From positions 10,187,213 to 10,251,212 of the forward strand of contig JAFMSR010000001.1 in the NCBI GenBank assembly GCA_022818135.1: a stretch of 64,000 bases of DNA. The letters are read 5' to 3'. Below are positions 39,601 to 44,955 of the stretch, piece after piece. This stretch comes from Saxidomus purpurata. Taxonomy: Eukaryota; Mollusca; Bivalvia; Venerida; Veneridae. The notes beneath the pieces were generated by a model. The model saw only the letters and a list, made by a program, of their open reading frames with translations. It made no database searches and was not told where the DNA came from. Within the stretch, counting starts at the first letter, position 1. Each line of letters opens with the position of its first letter. A program made the position numbers and the translations under genes.

Positions 39601-42600
39601 AGTTTTCAAGTAATGCTTCGAACAAGGAAAACTTATAAAGGGCAATAACTCTGTAAATACTCAAAATAGAGTTATAGCTCTTGTACACTGCACTTTCTCT
39701 GAGTTTGCTTGATCATTGTATGAAATTGTATTGAATTCCAACCAGTAGTTTTCAAGTTATGCTCCGGACAAGGAAAACTAACAAAGGGCAATAACTCTGT
39801 AATTATTCAAGATGGAGTTATGGTTCTTGTGCACTGCACTTCCTCTCAATGTGCTTGACCATTGTATGAAGTTGTATTGAATTCCAACTTGTAGTTTTCA
39901 AGTTATGCTTTGGACAAGGAAAACTAACAAAGGGCAATAACTCTGTAAATACTCAAGATAGAGTTATAGTTCTTGTACACTGCACTTCCTCTGAGTTTGC
40001 TTGATCATTGTATGAAATTGTATTGAATTCCAACCTTTAGTTTTCAAGTTATGCTCGGGACAAGGAAAACTAACAAAGGGAAATAACTCTGAAATTAGTC
40101 AAGATGGAGTTATGGTTCTTGTGCACTGCACTTCCTCTAAATGTGCTTGACCATTGTATGAAGTTGCATTGAATTCCAACTAGTAGTTTTCAAGTTATGC
40201 TCTGGACAAGGAAAAGTAACAAAGGGCAATAACTCTGTAATTAGTCAAGATAGAGTTATAGTTCTTGTGCACTGCACTTCCTCTCAATGTGCTTGACCAT
40301 TGTATGAAGTTGTATTGAATTCCAACCAGTAGTTTTCAAGTTATGCTCCGGACAAGGAAAAGTAACAAAGGGCAATAACTCTGTAATTAGTCAAGATGGA
40401 GTTATAGTTCTTGTGCACTGCACTTCCTCTCAATGTGCTTGACCATTGTATGAAGTTGTATTGAATTCCAACTAAAGTCTGTTCCATTCCACTCTGGACC
40501 CCCAACTTTGACCTGAACTGAAAAATCCTGAGCGGTTTTCGTATAAATTTTACCTGTTTTGTGATCTACAAAAAAGTCACCCTCGAGAATTTTAAGCGTT
40601 TTTGAAACAATCACGTCATTTTGAAAAGATGCCGATTTTTATTTTTCTATGGAGACTCGCCATTGTTTACATTGGACGCCATTGACGTTTACTCTTCCGT
40701 AACAGAGAAGTTACGCCAAAGTTCACGTGTTTTTCAATAAAATGTTCGGGGGACATTTCAATATTGCAATCAGATGCATGGTTATTAATAAAGAGGTATA
40801 TAAGCACAAAAGTAACGCTAAAATGTAAAAAAAAGTTGTTGAATATCTAATAAGATCTACAATAAAAGATTTACCTAATAATTCCTGCTTTCAAATGATT
40901 CCTAGCCTACTGCATTAGGCTAATGTCGTACTGACAGTCCGTCACACATTTCAGATCTACTCCAGTCCATGAGTCATGACAGCACTAAACATTTTTGAAA
41001 AATCTTAAGCAGTTGTTGAATTTCAGGTGAAGTAGAATCTAGCATAACATGCAAGTGAAACACACATTCATTTAAACAGTGGCCCAACATGCATGTCACA
41101 GTATAACCCTGAACACTCCATAATCCATTCTAAATCCTTTATTTTCCTTCACAGTAATGAGCTAGATCTATTGATATTAAAACGACAACATGGATTTCAA
41201 TTCCCCGAAACTTGCTCGTGACGTATTGATTAGATGACGTAGTATGAATAACAAATCAGGCGACACGAGTGGATCCGACGTGGGAGCGTGCATTTGCGCG
41301 CATCCCCTTATGCATACTGGTACCTAGCTAAATAAATTGAAATAACACAAAAGAATCTAATAGTTCTGTATAGGCATTTGGTCGTAGATTGATATACCGT
41401 TTTTTCATAGCCTGGCACAACAAGTGCGGAACACACCTTTTACGAAATACACGCTTTTAGGGAATCACCTGTTCGATATGCATGTGCCTTCCGCATTCGT
41501 AGGTACATACCCATATCAACTGCTGTGTGGACAAAACCCGCTGCCATATACATGTAAGTCTTACTTGTTCGTTCCGTTAGTCACGATGCGAAGGGGCGTT
41601 AATACGATGCGAAGACACGTTGGGGCGATGCGATATGAATATCGTCTTCGCATTGTGTGATCGTCCCTGCGCATCGTCCCATCGTCGCTTGCACATAATA
41701 TGTTTTTTGTCAGGGTCTGGAAATCTGGATAGGGGCAATGTTTTCCATTTTTACAGAAAATATGCCTGCTAGCTAGATAGTGTAGCCAGTTGAGTTCTCT
41801 CATGGAAAAATGCTTTGTCCGTCTGGACGCAATACATGAACTGTAAATGTACTGTAAATGAGCTACATTGGATGTCTTCATCTTCAACAGTTTGAGTTAC
41901 GTATCGATTTCAAATTCATTTTAATATGTGCTTAAGTCTCTTAACATAACGGCTAAGTATGTTTTATTTCTTATCCGACGAGAGATTTGGTCGCAAATTA
42001 CGCAACAAAGTGGGGTATTTTACTTTAGAGTTAAGCGAAAAGTGATAGATCTATGTGTCTGATATAAATGTCAGTTTTATATGTGCGAAGGCTTTAAAAT
42101 GACTTGTTATTATTGTAGAAATGTATTCTAAGTAAAAGATAATATATGACATGTGTGCGTGCGTCTGTATGTCCGTGGTCTGTATAGATGTACTTGAAAC
42201 ATTACCTTTTACGGGAGTGACAGCCTTGCAGTGTCTATTCTAGGACGCGCGGTTGAGGGATTCGTCCTATTTTTTCAAAGATCTATTCACAAAAGAATAG
42301 TTTTATAAATAATTTTCATTTCTGAAAATATATGGTCATGATCTCTTAATGTTATGGTGGACTCCCAAAGAAAACCCCCCTTCTTTAAACAGCTGAAATC
42401 TTCGTCCGCACCTGAGTTCGGGGTTCTTATTACATGTCATATATTTTCTATATCAGTGGGTGACTAAGCATTTGATATTTGCCGTTTTTCGACGATAGAT
42501 ACTTTATTTTATGTTTTTCTATGATCCGAAAATTGCCTGTCGGATTCACATGTTTAATGCCGACAACTAACAGTTTAGGGCCCTTACAAAATGACGAAAA

Positions 42601-44955
42601 TGTACCGGCTGATCTAAAGCAAGATGGTATGCCGAAATCGTTTCAAACAGCCGAAACGGATTTGTTCATGTCGGCATATATACATATACATCAAATACTA
42701 AATATGCGCAGCAGAAATTTGTCTCTTTCGACGTTGGTAATTTTGAGTACGTCCCTGGTAACGTCAGCTATGGACGCCGCCATCTTGGAAATCAACGCGA
42801 CGTCACTTTGCATTACGCCCTATGGCGAAAATAACAAAAATGCGGATTTTTACGTTTAAGTAAGAAATAATGGAAAAATAAAAAACATGCCTGGAGATAT
42901 TAAATTTCCAGATATATATATGCTATAAAGAGCAAAAATACATGCAAGGGCGACAAGAAACTAATGGTCCAAAATTAGGTGGAACAGACTTTAGTAGTTT
43001 TCAAGTTATGCTCCAGACAAGGAAAATGCAACAGACCGCCCGACCGACCGACCACCAGGTGACTCCTATATACCCCCCTAAACTTCGTTTTGGGGGTATA
43101 ATAATAGCAGACATGATCACCATGGTGATTAGAAGAGTTGGACATAATGTGTTTTAGTGTCACTTTTACTTATACTATTTTTATTACCTTTTGTGACAGC
43201 TCACGTTTTGTTGTGCCATCCCATAGTCTGTATCTGAAAAAGATTGCTATGTCATTGCCACATTCATCATGTTTATATTACTACCAGATTTTTTGAAACT
43301 GCTACATTTGCTGAATTCATCATACTTGTTGATGGCTATCATGGTGTCAGTTGTCAAATGTTAATCTAACACTTACAGGAACCAAGCACTGAAAGAGCAA
43401 ATAAGGGATTAGACAGGAATAGATTTGAAGTAATTACTACAGTGTTAAAGACCACCCTGCAAATTAAGACCACCACTACAATGTATTCAAATATTGTGTA
43501 GACACCTGTGAATAAAGGCCGCCTGTCAACAAAGGCTGATTTAGCTTCTTTCCCAAAGTGGTCTTTGTTCACAGGTTTTACTGTATATTGAAAATATAGT
43601 AGCTACTGTACATCTCAAGTTATAATAGTAATTATTAAAATTGTATGGATATATTTTAGATGTCCCAAATCTGATGGTGACGATAGTCGGGCACCGACCA
43701 TGTGTCTAGTGTGTGGTCAGATGCTCTGTTCACAGAGTTACTGTTGTCAGACAGAGTTTGAAGGGGTCACTGTAGGGGCTGCCACAGAACATGCTTATAA
43801 ATGTGGATCTGGGGCTGGAATTTTCCTCAGGTATGTGCTTTAAATGTGCTTAACATTTACTCCTATCAAGTGAAAACTGTAAGAGTGGGTACTGTAAGTT
43901 AAATATGTCTTCGACAAGTTGATAGGAAAATTTATTTACTGCAAATCAACTTAAATTTGCAAGACAAAAGGTTCGCAAGTATTTATCTTCAGACAGATTC
44001 ACGAAACGATGAATCCATGAACAATGGATCCTGAGTGTTTCCAGAAGTTGCTCATTGGCAAAGAACTTTGAAAAAGCAAAATGATCAATTTGCTAACCAG
44101 TGCTCTTGTGGGGAAAAAAAATTGCAAAAATAAAGTTCTGGTGAATACTTCATTATTTACAGTATGTAATAATGAATAGGTAATGCACATTTCTTTTTTT
44201 GGAACATTGAATGGAGCGTCATGGCCAGTGGCTAAAGTCACTTTTGCCACCAATCATCAGTTATAATGCTATACATAGTACATAGTATAGATTAAATTTG
44301 ATGGTTGTTCTGCAGGGTAAATATGATTGACAGTCTTTAAATTGGCAAAAATTAGTAATCTTAATCTAACATTTTAACACTTAGTAGCAGTGTGAATTAT
44401 ACATGAAGTAAATTCTTAATGTTTACAGAGTTCGAGAATGTCAGATATTGTTGTTAGCGGGCAGAACGAAGGGTTGTTTCGTACCGCCTCCATATATTGA
44501 TGCATATGGTGAAACAGATCAGGGACTTAGGTATAATTGCTGTTTGAGTACTCCCTTCAAGTTTTGTAAATTAGAACTGATGTTCAGAAAAACTTACTTA
44601 TGCTAGTTCTTGTTTCGGTAAATTGAGCTGTATGTAAAGAAACCTTCTGGTTTCTCTGATCATTTTTTATTAAGATCAACTCTAGATTATTAAAGGTAGT
44701 GAGTTGAAATTTCAGATTTGCTTCAAACTTGGAAAAAGAAAGAAAACAATTAAGTTGTGGTATATGAAGGAAAAAGTAAATTGTGAACATTTATGTATTG
44801 TGTGCATTTACAGGCGAGGCAATCCACTACATCTATGTAAGGACAGTTACGATCATCTACAGAAGTTGTGGATGACACATGCTATACCAGAAACTATTGC
44901 TCACAGCCTGGAATCAAATGCAACACTCCTTACTATAGACTGGCAACATCTTTGA
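1506..44955 (+). CDS. UBR1: UBR1/UBR2-type N-recognin E3 ubiquitin ligase, 3' three quarters (34 exons)
   Basis: Encodes a RING E3 of the N-degron pathway, which recognises destabilising N-terminal residues and ubiquitinates the substrate with a UBE2A/B-type E2. Exons read by eye: 1506-1604 or 2050-2148 (alternatives), 8813-8894, 9624-9699, 10857-10962, 11312-11435, 15081-15171, 16733-16819, 17564-17625, 18066-18173, 20594-20659, 21010-21086, 22698-22792, 23319-23443, 23766-23818, 25366-25483, 26068-26271, 26692-26815, 27780-27874, 28351-28598, 28814-28969, 29786-29926, 30561-30725, 31019-31137, 32028-32164, 32705-32792, 33218-33370, 33645-33884, 34356-34428, 34844-34977, 35630-35750, 38877-39014, 43660-43830, 44429-44530, 44814-44955. 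All borders are GT-AG and phases agree, except for a frame break in 11312-11435. Family hallmarks include [70 protein letters not shown] and the terminal DWQHL. Several of these look closer to vertebrate UBR1 than UBR2, but an invertebrate pre-duplication ortholog is equally possible. The N-terminal UBR box is outside the window. Confidence 0.95.
2050..2148 (+). CDS. UBR1: UBR1 exon, copy B of a tandemly duplicated exon
   Basis: Also exactly 99 nt, phase 0-0, with acceptor TATTTTTAG and donor TTG|GTACGT. It encodes [28 protein letters not shown], the better match to vertebrate UBR1/UBR2. By eye 17 of 33 residues are identical to copy A. Equal length and symmetric phase make the pair a candidate for mutually exclusive splicing; using both would add 33 residues without shifting the frame. 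Confidence 0.88.
2826..2905 (+). mobile_element. Possible left end of a hAT-like element
   Basis: TAGGGATGGGAACGAATATT and following CGAATATTAATATTCGAA repeats look like the terminal region of a hAT-type transposon, similar in its first bases (TAGGGATG) to the complete hAT-like MITE at 27118. No matching right end was found nearby. Confidence 0.4.
4299..5200 (+). mobile_element. Helitron-like family 2 copy, 3' end missing
   Basis: Starts with AGCTCGACTTTT, the same 5' end as copies at 11861, 12277 and 36005. It holds about five degenerate 150-165 bp units with motifs TTTGAAACTTACCATACTTG and ATTATGGCCCTTTTT. The 3' hairpin seen in other copies is not present. Confidence 0.75.
5710..6925 (+). 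mobile_element. Helitron-like family 1 copy, degenerate
   Basis: About eight degenerate units of 140-150 bp (GCATAACTTGAAAACTACTA, GTTATTGCCCTTTG) followed by GGGGTATTAAGCACATTTAG and TGATAGCTCTAG at 6914-6925. The CTAG end and the hairpin match copies at 22249 and 39092. The 5' CCCCCAAAACG end is missing. Confidence 0.75.
8813..8894 (+). CDS. UBR1: UBR1 exon (ARLLVAEH...)
   Basis: Acceptor ATATTTCAG, donor A|GTAAGT, starts phase 0 and ends phase 1. The peptide [18 protein letters not shown] matches the family segment after the LSVQ.FT motif. A tRNA-like SINE and homopolymer-rich, probably misassembled sequence follow in the intron. Confidence 0.9.
8940..9340. other. SINE-like start followed by unreliable homopolymer runs
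   Basis: CCTCCGTGGTCCGTTGGTGG and GGGTATGAGCCCC resemble tRNA A and B boxes of a SINE. From about 9031 the sequence becomes long runs of C, T and A (one T run of nearly 50), unlike anything else in the window. This is probably consensus failure over a poly(T)/poly(A) region. Confidence 0.6.
9624..9699 (+). CDS. UBR1: UBR1 exon (GKLTFERG...)
   Basis: A 76-nt exon reading [20 protein letters not shown] and ending LHDL(K). It corresponds to the F.FERY....F.R...LI.DLKY stretch of UBR1. Phases 1 in and 2 out fit both neighbours. Confidence 0.88.
10159..10270. repeat. Small foldback (MITE-like) element
   Basis: CTAGTAAACAAATC ... TTCTGATGCGCA on the left pairs imperfectly with TGCGCATTAGAACT ... 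GATTTGTTTAGTAG-like sequence (about 10232-10268) on the right. Loop of about 35 bases. It lies in a UBR1 intron. Confidence 0.55.
10857..10962 (+). CDS. UBR1: UBR1 exon (YALICKP...LLKLIE)
   Basis: Reads (K)[18 protein letters not shown] and on to DLLKLIE, then donor GAG|GTAAGA. It matches the DLKY.LISKPT.W...LR..F family block and ends in phase 0. Confidence 0.92.
11312..11435 (+). CDS. UBR1: UBR1 exon with internal frame break
   Basis: The first part reads [26 protein letters not shown] in phase 0, matching GMDP..RQVGQHIE.EPEWE.AF.LQ of the family. That frame hits TAA at 11399. The remainder, one base over, reads [13 protein letters not shown] and runs into donor GAC|GTAAGT, matching the family's ..QDWCASDE. 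The next exon (15081) starts in phase 0, supporting the second frame at the 3' end. At 124 nt the exon is one base more than a multiple of three; compared with the family about 5 bases are missing near 11390. This is either a base error or deletion in this assembly, or a true disabling allele. Confidence 0.88.
12277..14375 (+). mobile_element. Helitron-like family 2, middle element of the nest
   Basis: Starts AGCTCGACTTTT and ends AAAAAGTCGAGC, GCTGTCCTACTGACAGC, TCTTGTT at 14375. It sits in the outer element after ATTATGCCCCTTTTTT. It is itself interrupted by family 4 at 12525-13635 and resumes with GACTTAGAAAGTGTATTGAG. Contains a poly-C run at about 12312-12351 that may be a sequencing artefact. 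Confidence 0.85.
12525..13635 (+). mobile_element. Helitron-like family 4, inner element of the nest
   Basis: Starts ATGCCCCCAGGGTGGCAT, followed by GTCC-type tetranucleotides and a poly-C run. Five tandem units of about 161-179 bp follow, marked by GTGTCCGGACTGTAACTTTG (about 12657, 12826, 13002, 13181, 13342). It ends GGGGCATGCGCCACTTGTGA, GGGACAGCTCTTGTT. Inserted between GGCCCTTTT and GACTTAG of the middle element. Confidence 0.85.
16733..16819 (+). CDS. UBR1: UBR1 exon whose 3' end is tandemly copied into the intron
   Basis: Reads [20 protein letters not shown] then HLPVTRLLA(G), equal to the family's SIHLPVSRLLAGLH block. Acceptor TAATTTCAG, donor CTG|GTAAGT, phase 1 out, joining exon 17564 ([19 protein letters not shown]). 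The last 30-odd coding bases with the donor are repeated nine more times downstream. Confidence 0.93.
16785..17335 (+). repeat. About 56-bp tandem array copying exon end plus 5' splice site (10 copies)
   Basis: The unit runs from ATACATCTCCCAGTCACTAG through ATTACTTGCTG|GTAAGTTG to TTAGTGAGCATTTCT. The first copy is the true 3' end of exon 16733-16819 and its donor. Nine further copies fill the intron to about 17,335. Several retain GTAAGT (for example at about 16876 and 16990); others have GGAAGT or GTGAGT. Read through from the exon, the unit contains an in-frame TAG, so use of later donors would truncate the protein. Confidence 0.92.
18066..18173 (+). CDS. UBR1: UBR1 exon with the MWRRNG motif
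   Basis: Reads [20 protein letters not shown], then [13 protein letters not shown], matching ..EHPLRCLVLCAQV.A.MWRRNG.SL.NQ. A 36-codon exon, phase 0-0. The next exons, 20594-20659 ([19 protein letters not shown]) and 21010-21086, continue the alignment without gaps. Confidence 0.95.
18268..18795 (+). repeat. Dispersed old repeat with CTGATCATGATCTGCACT core, interrupted
   Basis: The core motif at 18281-18299 recurs at about 31832, 38401 and (diverged) 49450, and partly at 32535. The sequence ends TACGGTACTGTCCAAATTGAAAG, and a similar end follows the 31.8 kb and 49.5 kb copies. This copy is split by a 408-bp foldback insertion. Confidence 0.6.
18339..18746. mobile_element. Foldback insertion with 14-bp direct flanks
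   Basis: Flanked by TTTTACTTTAAATA at 18325-18338 and 18747-18760. Inside, an imperfect palindrome of about 80-bp arms (18350-18517) is centred on GAGTGCGTAGCACGAG, with arms carrying AATTGTTCCCTGTATTTTAT and GCATCCAAATGCCTGAC-type sequence. The second part carries TTCTAACACG at about 18521 and CACTTGTGTTAGAA at 18733-18746. Confidence 0.6.
18803..20454 (+). mobile_element. Helitron-like family 5
   Basis: 5' end CCCCCCGCCGAAGGCGAAGG, then a GTCC tetranucleotide run (18845-18883). Nine tandem units of about 150 bp follow, with ATAACTCCAAAAGTACTTGA at about 18897, 19050, 19209, 19356, 19508, 19659, 19802, 19956 and 20109. 3' end GGCGGGGGGATTAA, then hairpin CCATGT-GTA-ACATGG and CTCTTGTTA. Subterminal inverted repeats CCCCCCGCC/GGCGGGGGG. 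Inserted at the end of the dispersed repeat, in the intron between exons 18066 and 20594. Confidence 0.88.
21198..22249 (+). mobile_element. Helitron-like family 1, complete copy
   Basis: 5' end TATGCCCCCAAAACGAAGTT, GGGGGG (a hairpin in itself), then a GGTC-rich stretch and six units of about 145 bp marked by GAGCATAACTTGAAAACTAC and GTTATTGCCCTTTGTTAC. 3' end TTTTGGGGGTATTAATCACA, TTTAGTGATAGCTCTAG at 22249, where ATCAC-ATTTA-GTGAT forms a hairpin. Lies in the intron between exons 21010 and 22698. No coding capacity. Confidence 0.9.
22698..23443 (+). CDS. UBR1: UBR1 exons 22698-22792 and 23319-23443
   Basis: The first exon reads [20 protein letters not shown] and on to LNLVVIVL. The second reads [15 protein letters not shown] ([20 protein letters not shown]), then [20 protein letters not shown]. 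The second is among the best conserved blocks of UBR1 proteins (KREIIHQLSI.PMAHSEL.KSLPED). Joining phase is 1 and the second exon ends in phase 0. Confidence 0.94.
23160..23285 (+). repeat. tRNA-derived SINE-like fragment
   Basis: TGCTTCAGTGGTTAGAGTTG has an A-box look, followed by a weak B box (AAGGGTGACATTG) and a body GGCAGTTTCTCACGAATGAT also seen in diverged form at about 20790 and 9850. A SINE relict is the likeliest reading. Confidence 0.4.
24219..24532. mobile_element. Tc1/mariner-like MITE, 314 bp
   Basis: Left end CGAGCGGTGCCCAAAAATAT, CGTAGACAAC; right end GTTGTCTATAAGAATTTGGG, ATGCGCCTCA. The ends are imperfect inverted repeats that continue to AGTAAGATTTCTT about 50 bases in. 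TA flanks both sides (24217-24218 and 24533-24534). No open transposase. In the intron between exons 23766 and 25366. Confidence 0.75.
26068..26271 (+). CDS. UBR1: UBR1 exon with charged and proline segment
   Basis: A 68-codon exon. It begins [12 protein letters not shown] (coiled, basic), continues with [10 protein letters not shown] and then [20 protein letters not shown]. The family equivalent is SKAEEAQRK...ALPPPVLPPF....LVNILQSDVM. The preceding exon 25366-25483 carries [10 protein letters not shown] and [12 protein letters not shown]. Confidence 0.95.
27118..27545. mobile_element. hAT-like MITE with perfect 8-bp target duplication
   Basis: Left end TAGGGATGTCATTGATTACA, right end AATCGATTACATCCCTA. 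Flanked by TGAAAACC at 27110-27117 and 27546-27553. The interior is rich in ATATCGAT-type sequence. An 8-bp duplication and a TAGGG end fit the hAT superfamily. Lies in the intron between exons 26692 and 27780. Confidence 0.88.
28351..28598 (+). CDS. UBR1: UBR1 exon with basic helical linker before the RING
   Basis: Contains [20 protein letters not shown] followed by [14 protein letters not shown], equivalent to the family's RKRKAEIARLRREKIMAQMSEMQ.NFI. This is a predicted long charged helix. It ends in phase 2 and joins 28814 at a Ser codon. Confidence 0.95.
28814..30725 (+). CDS. UBR1: UBR1 RING-H2 exons (28814-28969, 29786-29926, 30561-30725)
   Basis: Catalytic RING. The first exon supplies CILCQEEQE (first Cys pair). 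The second supplies [12 protein letters not shown] (Cys-His-His-Cys). The third supplies [11 protein letters not shown] (last Cys pair). Spacing and residues match the RING-H2 of UBR1/UBR2. All expected zinc ligands that can be read are present, so the domain looks functional. Phases are 2 at both internal joins. Confidence 0.96.
29150..29345 (-). repeat. tRNA-derived SINE-like fragment, minus strand
   Basis: On the minus strand TTAGTGCAGTAGTAGAGAG (A-box like) is followed about 30 bases later by GGGTTCGATCCCACC (good B box). It lies in the intron between exons 28814 and 29786. Confidence 0.55.
30668..30892 (+). repeat. 75-bp triplication of exon end plus 5' splice site
   Basis: Three copies with exactly 75-base spacing: 30668-30742 (end of the third RING exon and its donor CCAG|GTGAGA at 30726), 30743-30817 (donor position 30801, reads TAG|GTGTGA) and 30818-30892 (donor position 30876, reads CAG|GTGAGA). 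The third copy still has an intact donor. Read in frame, the first donor sequence creates AGG TGA, so later donors would end the protein just after the RING. Confidence 0.9.
32028..32792 (+). CDS. UBR1: UBR1 exons 32028-32164 and 32705-32792
   Basis: Together they read ...[16 protein letters not shown] then [19 protein letters not shown] and CAFSIQSI. The family block is SIKEML..F....Y.VGLKV.P...DPRVPIM.W..CA.TIQSIE. The first exon uses the acceptor TCTACAG at 32027. Confidence 0.94.
33218..33884 (+). CDS. UBR1: UBR1 exons 33218-33370 and 33645-33884
   Basis: The first reads [19 protein letters not shown] and on to [11 protein letters not shown]. The second reads [20 protein letters not shown], then [15 protein letters not shown] and [14 protein letters not shown]. 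Both align with the helical C-terminal half of UBR1 (LCDIDMFHLLVG.VLAFPAL, FHLVTMAHIIQILL). Confidence 0.95.
33895..34058 (+). repeat. About 30-33 bp minisatellite, 5 copies
   Basis: The intron just after exon 33645-33884 carries five imperfect copies of TTGACCTACTTTATGTTTGT followed by GTTCTAGATA. The first copy starts within ten bases of the splice donor. Confidence 0.85.
34844..34977 (+). CDS. UBR1: UBR1 exon ([17 protein letters not shown])
   Basis: Reads [20 protein letters not shown], equivalent to the family's G..PFLKC.ALFFHYLNGV. It is preceded by short exon 34356-34428 and followed by 35630-35750 ([19 protein letters not shown]). Confidence 0.94.
35811..38113 (+). mobile_element. 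Helitron-like family 3 element, carrying a nested family 2 element
   Basis: Starts TAACCAGGTTTTCCAAAGGA, AAAATCCTGGTTA (hairpin), then a GGCG/GGGC tetranucleotide run at 35852-35878. Repeats of about 190 bp follow, with TTCTGTGCGCAACTCCT and TTTCAACCAAACTTTCACAG. Ends GAAAACCTGGTTTTGTGACA, ATTTCC, TGTCACTTGTT. Interrupted by 36005-37369. A poly-T run at 37901-37937 follows a tRNA-like B box (GTGGTTCAAACCCCAC) and probably marks a SINE inside it. Confidence 0.8.
36005..37369 (+). mobile_element. Helitron-like family 2 copy with seven about 165-bp units
   Basis: Starts AGCTCGACTATTCGGAGAAT, then a (GTCGGC)n run at about 36054-36077. The array is marked by GTTTTGCCTGCTAGGTACTA (about 36097, 36262, 36427, 36593, 36762, 36925, 37089). 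Ends CAATAGTCGAGCGTGCTGTC, TTATG, GACAGCTCTTGTT. The units are much more alike than in other copies, so the array is recent or homogenised. Inserted between GTCATTTTT and GACAGAATTAT of the host element. Confidence 0.9.
38877..39014 (+). CDS. UBR1: UBR1 exon (RWCKN...LPEDYSELI)
   Basis: Reads [13 protein letters not shown], then [20 protein letters not shown], matching W........VRYP...N.LI.LPEDYS.LI of the family. It is separated from 35630-35750 by a 3.1 kb intron and from 43660 by a 4.6 kb intron, both expanded by transposons. Confidence 0.95.
39092..43101 (-). mobile_element. Helitron-like family 1 copy, reverse orientation, interrupted by a TIR element
   Basis: On the plus strand it begins CTAGAGCTATCACTAAATGT, GATTAATACCCCCAAAAGAC (the 3' end reversed). 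Nine units of about 145 bp follow (GCTCCGGACAAGGAAAACTA) to about 40472. After a 2.5 kb insertion it finishes with GACCGACC repeats and CCCCCTAAACTTCGTTTTGG, GGGTATA at 43101. It occupies most of the intron between exons 38877 and 43660. Confidence 0.88.
40475..42991. mobile_element. 2.5 kb TIR element with TA target duplication, nested
   Basis: Left end AAGTCTGTTCCA (40475-40486), right end TGGAACAGACTT (42980-42991), a perfect 12-bp inverted repeat. Flanks are TA at 40473-40474 and 42992-42993; removing the insert gives CCAACTAGTAGTTTTCAAG, the sequence of intact neighbouring units. This proves the insertion boundaries. TA duplication fits Tc1/mariner-like or related elements. No DDE/D transposase was recognised; ORFs of 126 aa (42479-42859) and 108 aa (41561-41887, minus) have no known resemblance. 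Confidence 0.85.
43660..44955 (+). CDS. UBR1: UBR1 C-terminal zinc-binding region (43660-43830, 44429-44530, 44814-44955) and stop
   Basis: Encodes [35 protein letters not shown] and [14 protein letters not shown]; then [17 protein letters not shown] and [13 protein letters not shown]; then [12 protein letters not shown] and DWQHL with TGA. This is the Cys/His-rich C-terminal region (UBR autoinhibitory part) that packs against the RING end in UBR1 proteins. All recognisable cysteines are present, and the protein ends exactly where vertebrate UBR1 ends. Confidence 0.96.

Noticed and set aside
42479..42859. 126-codon ORF as a possible transposase
   Set aside because: No DDE/D or zinc-finger pattern visible; it lies inside a TIR element but cannot be assigned a function.
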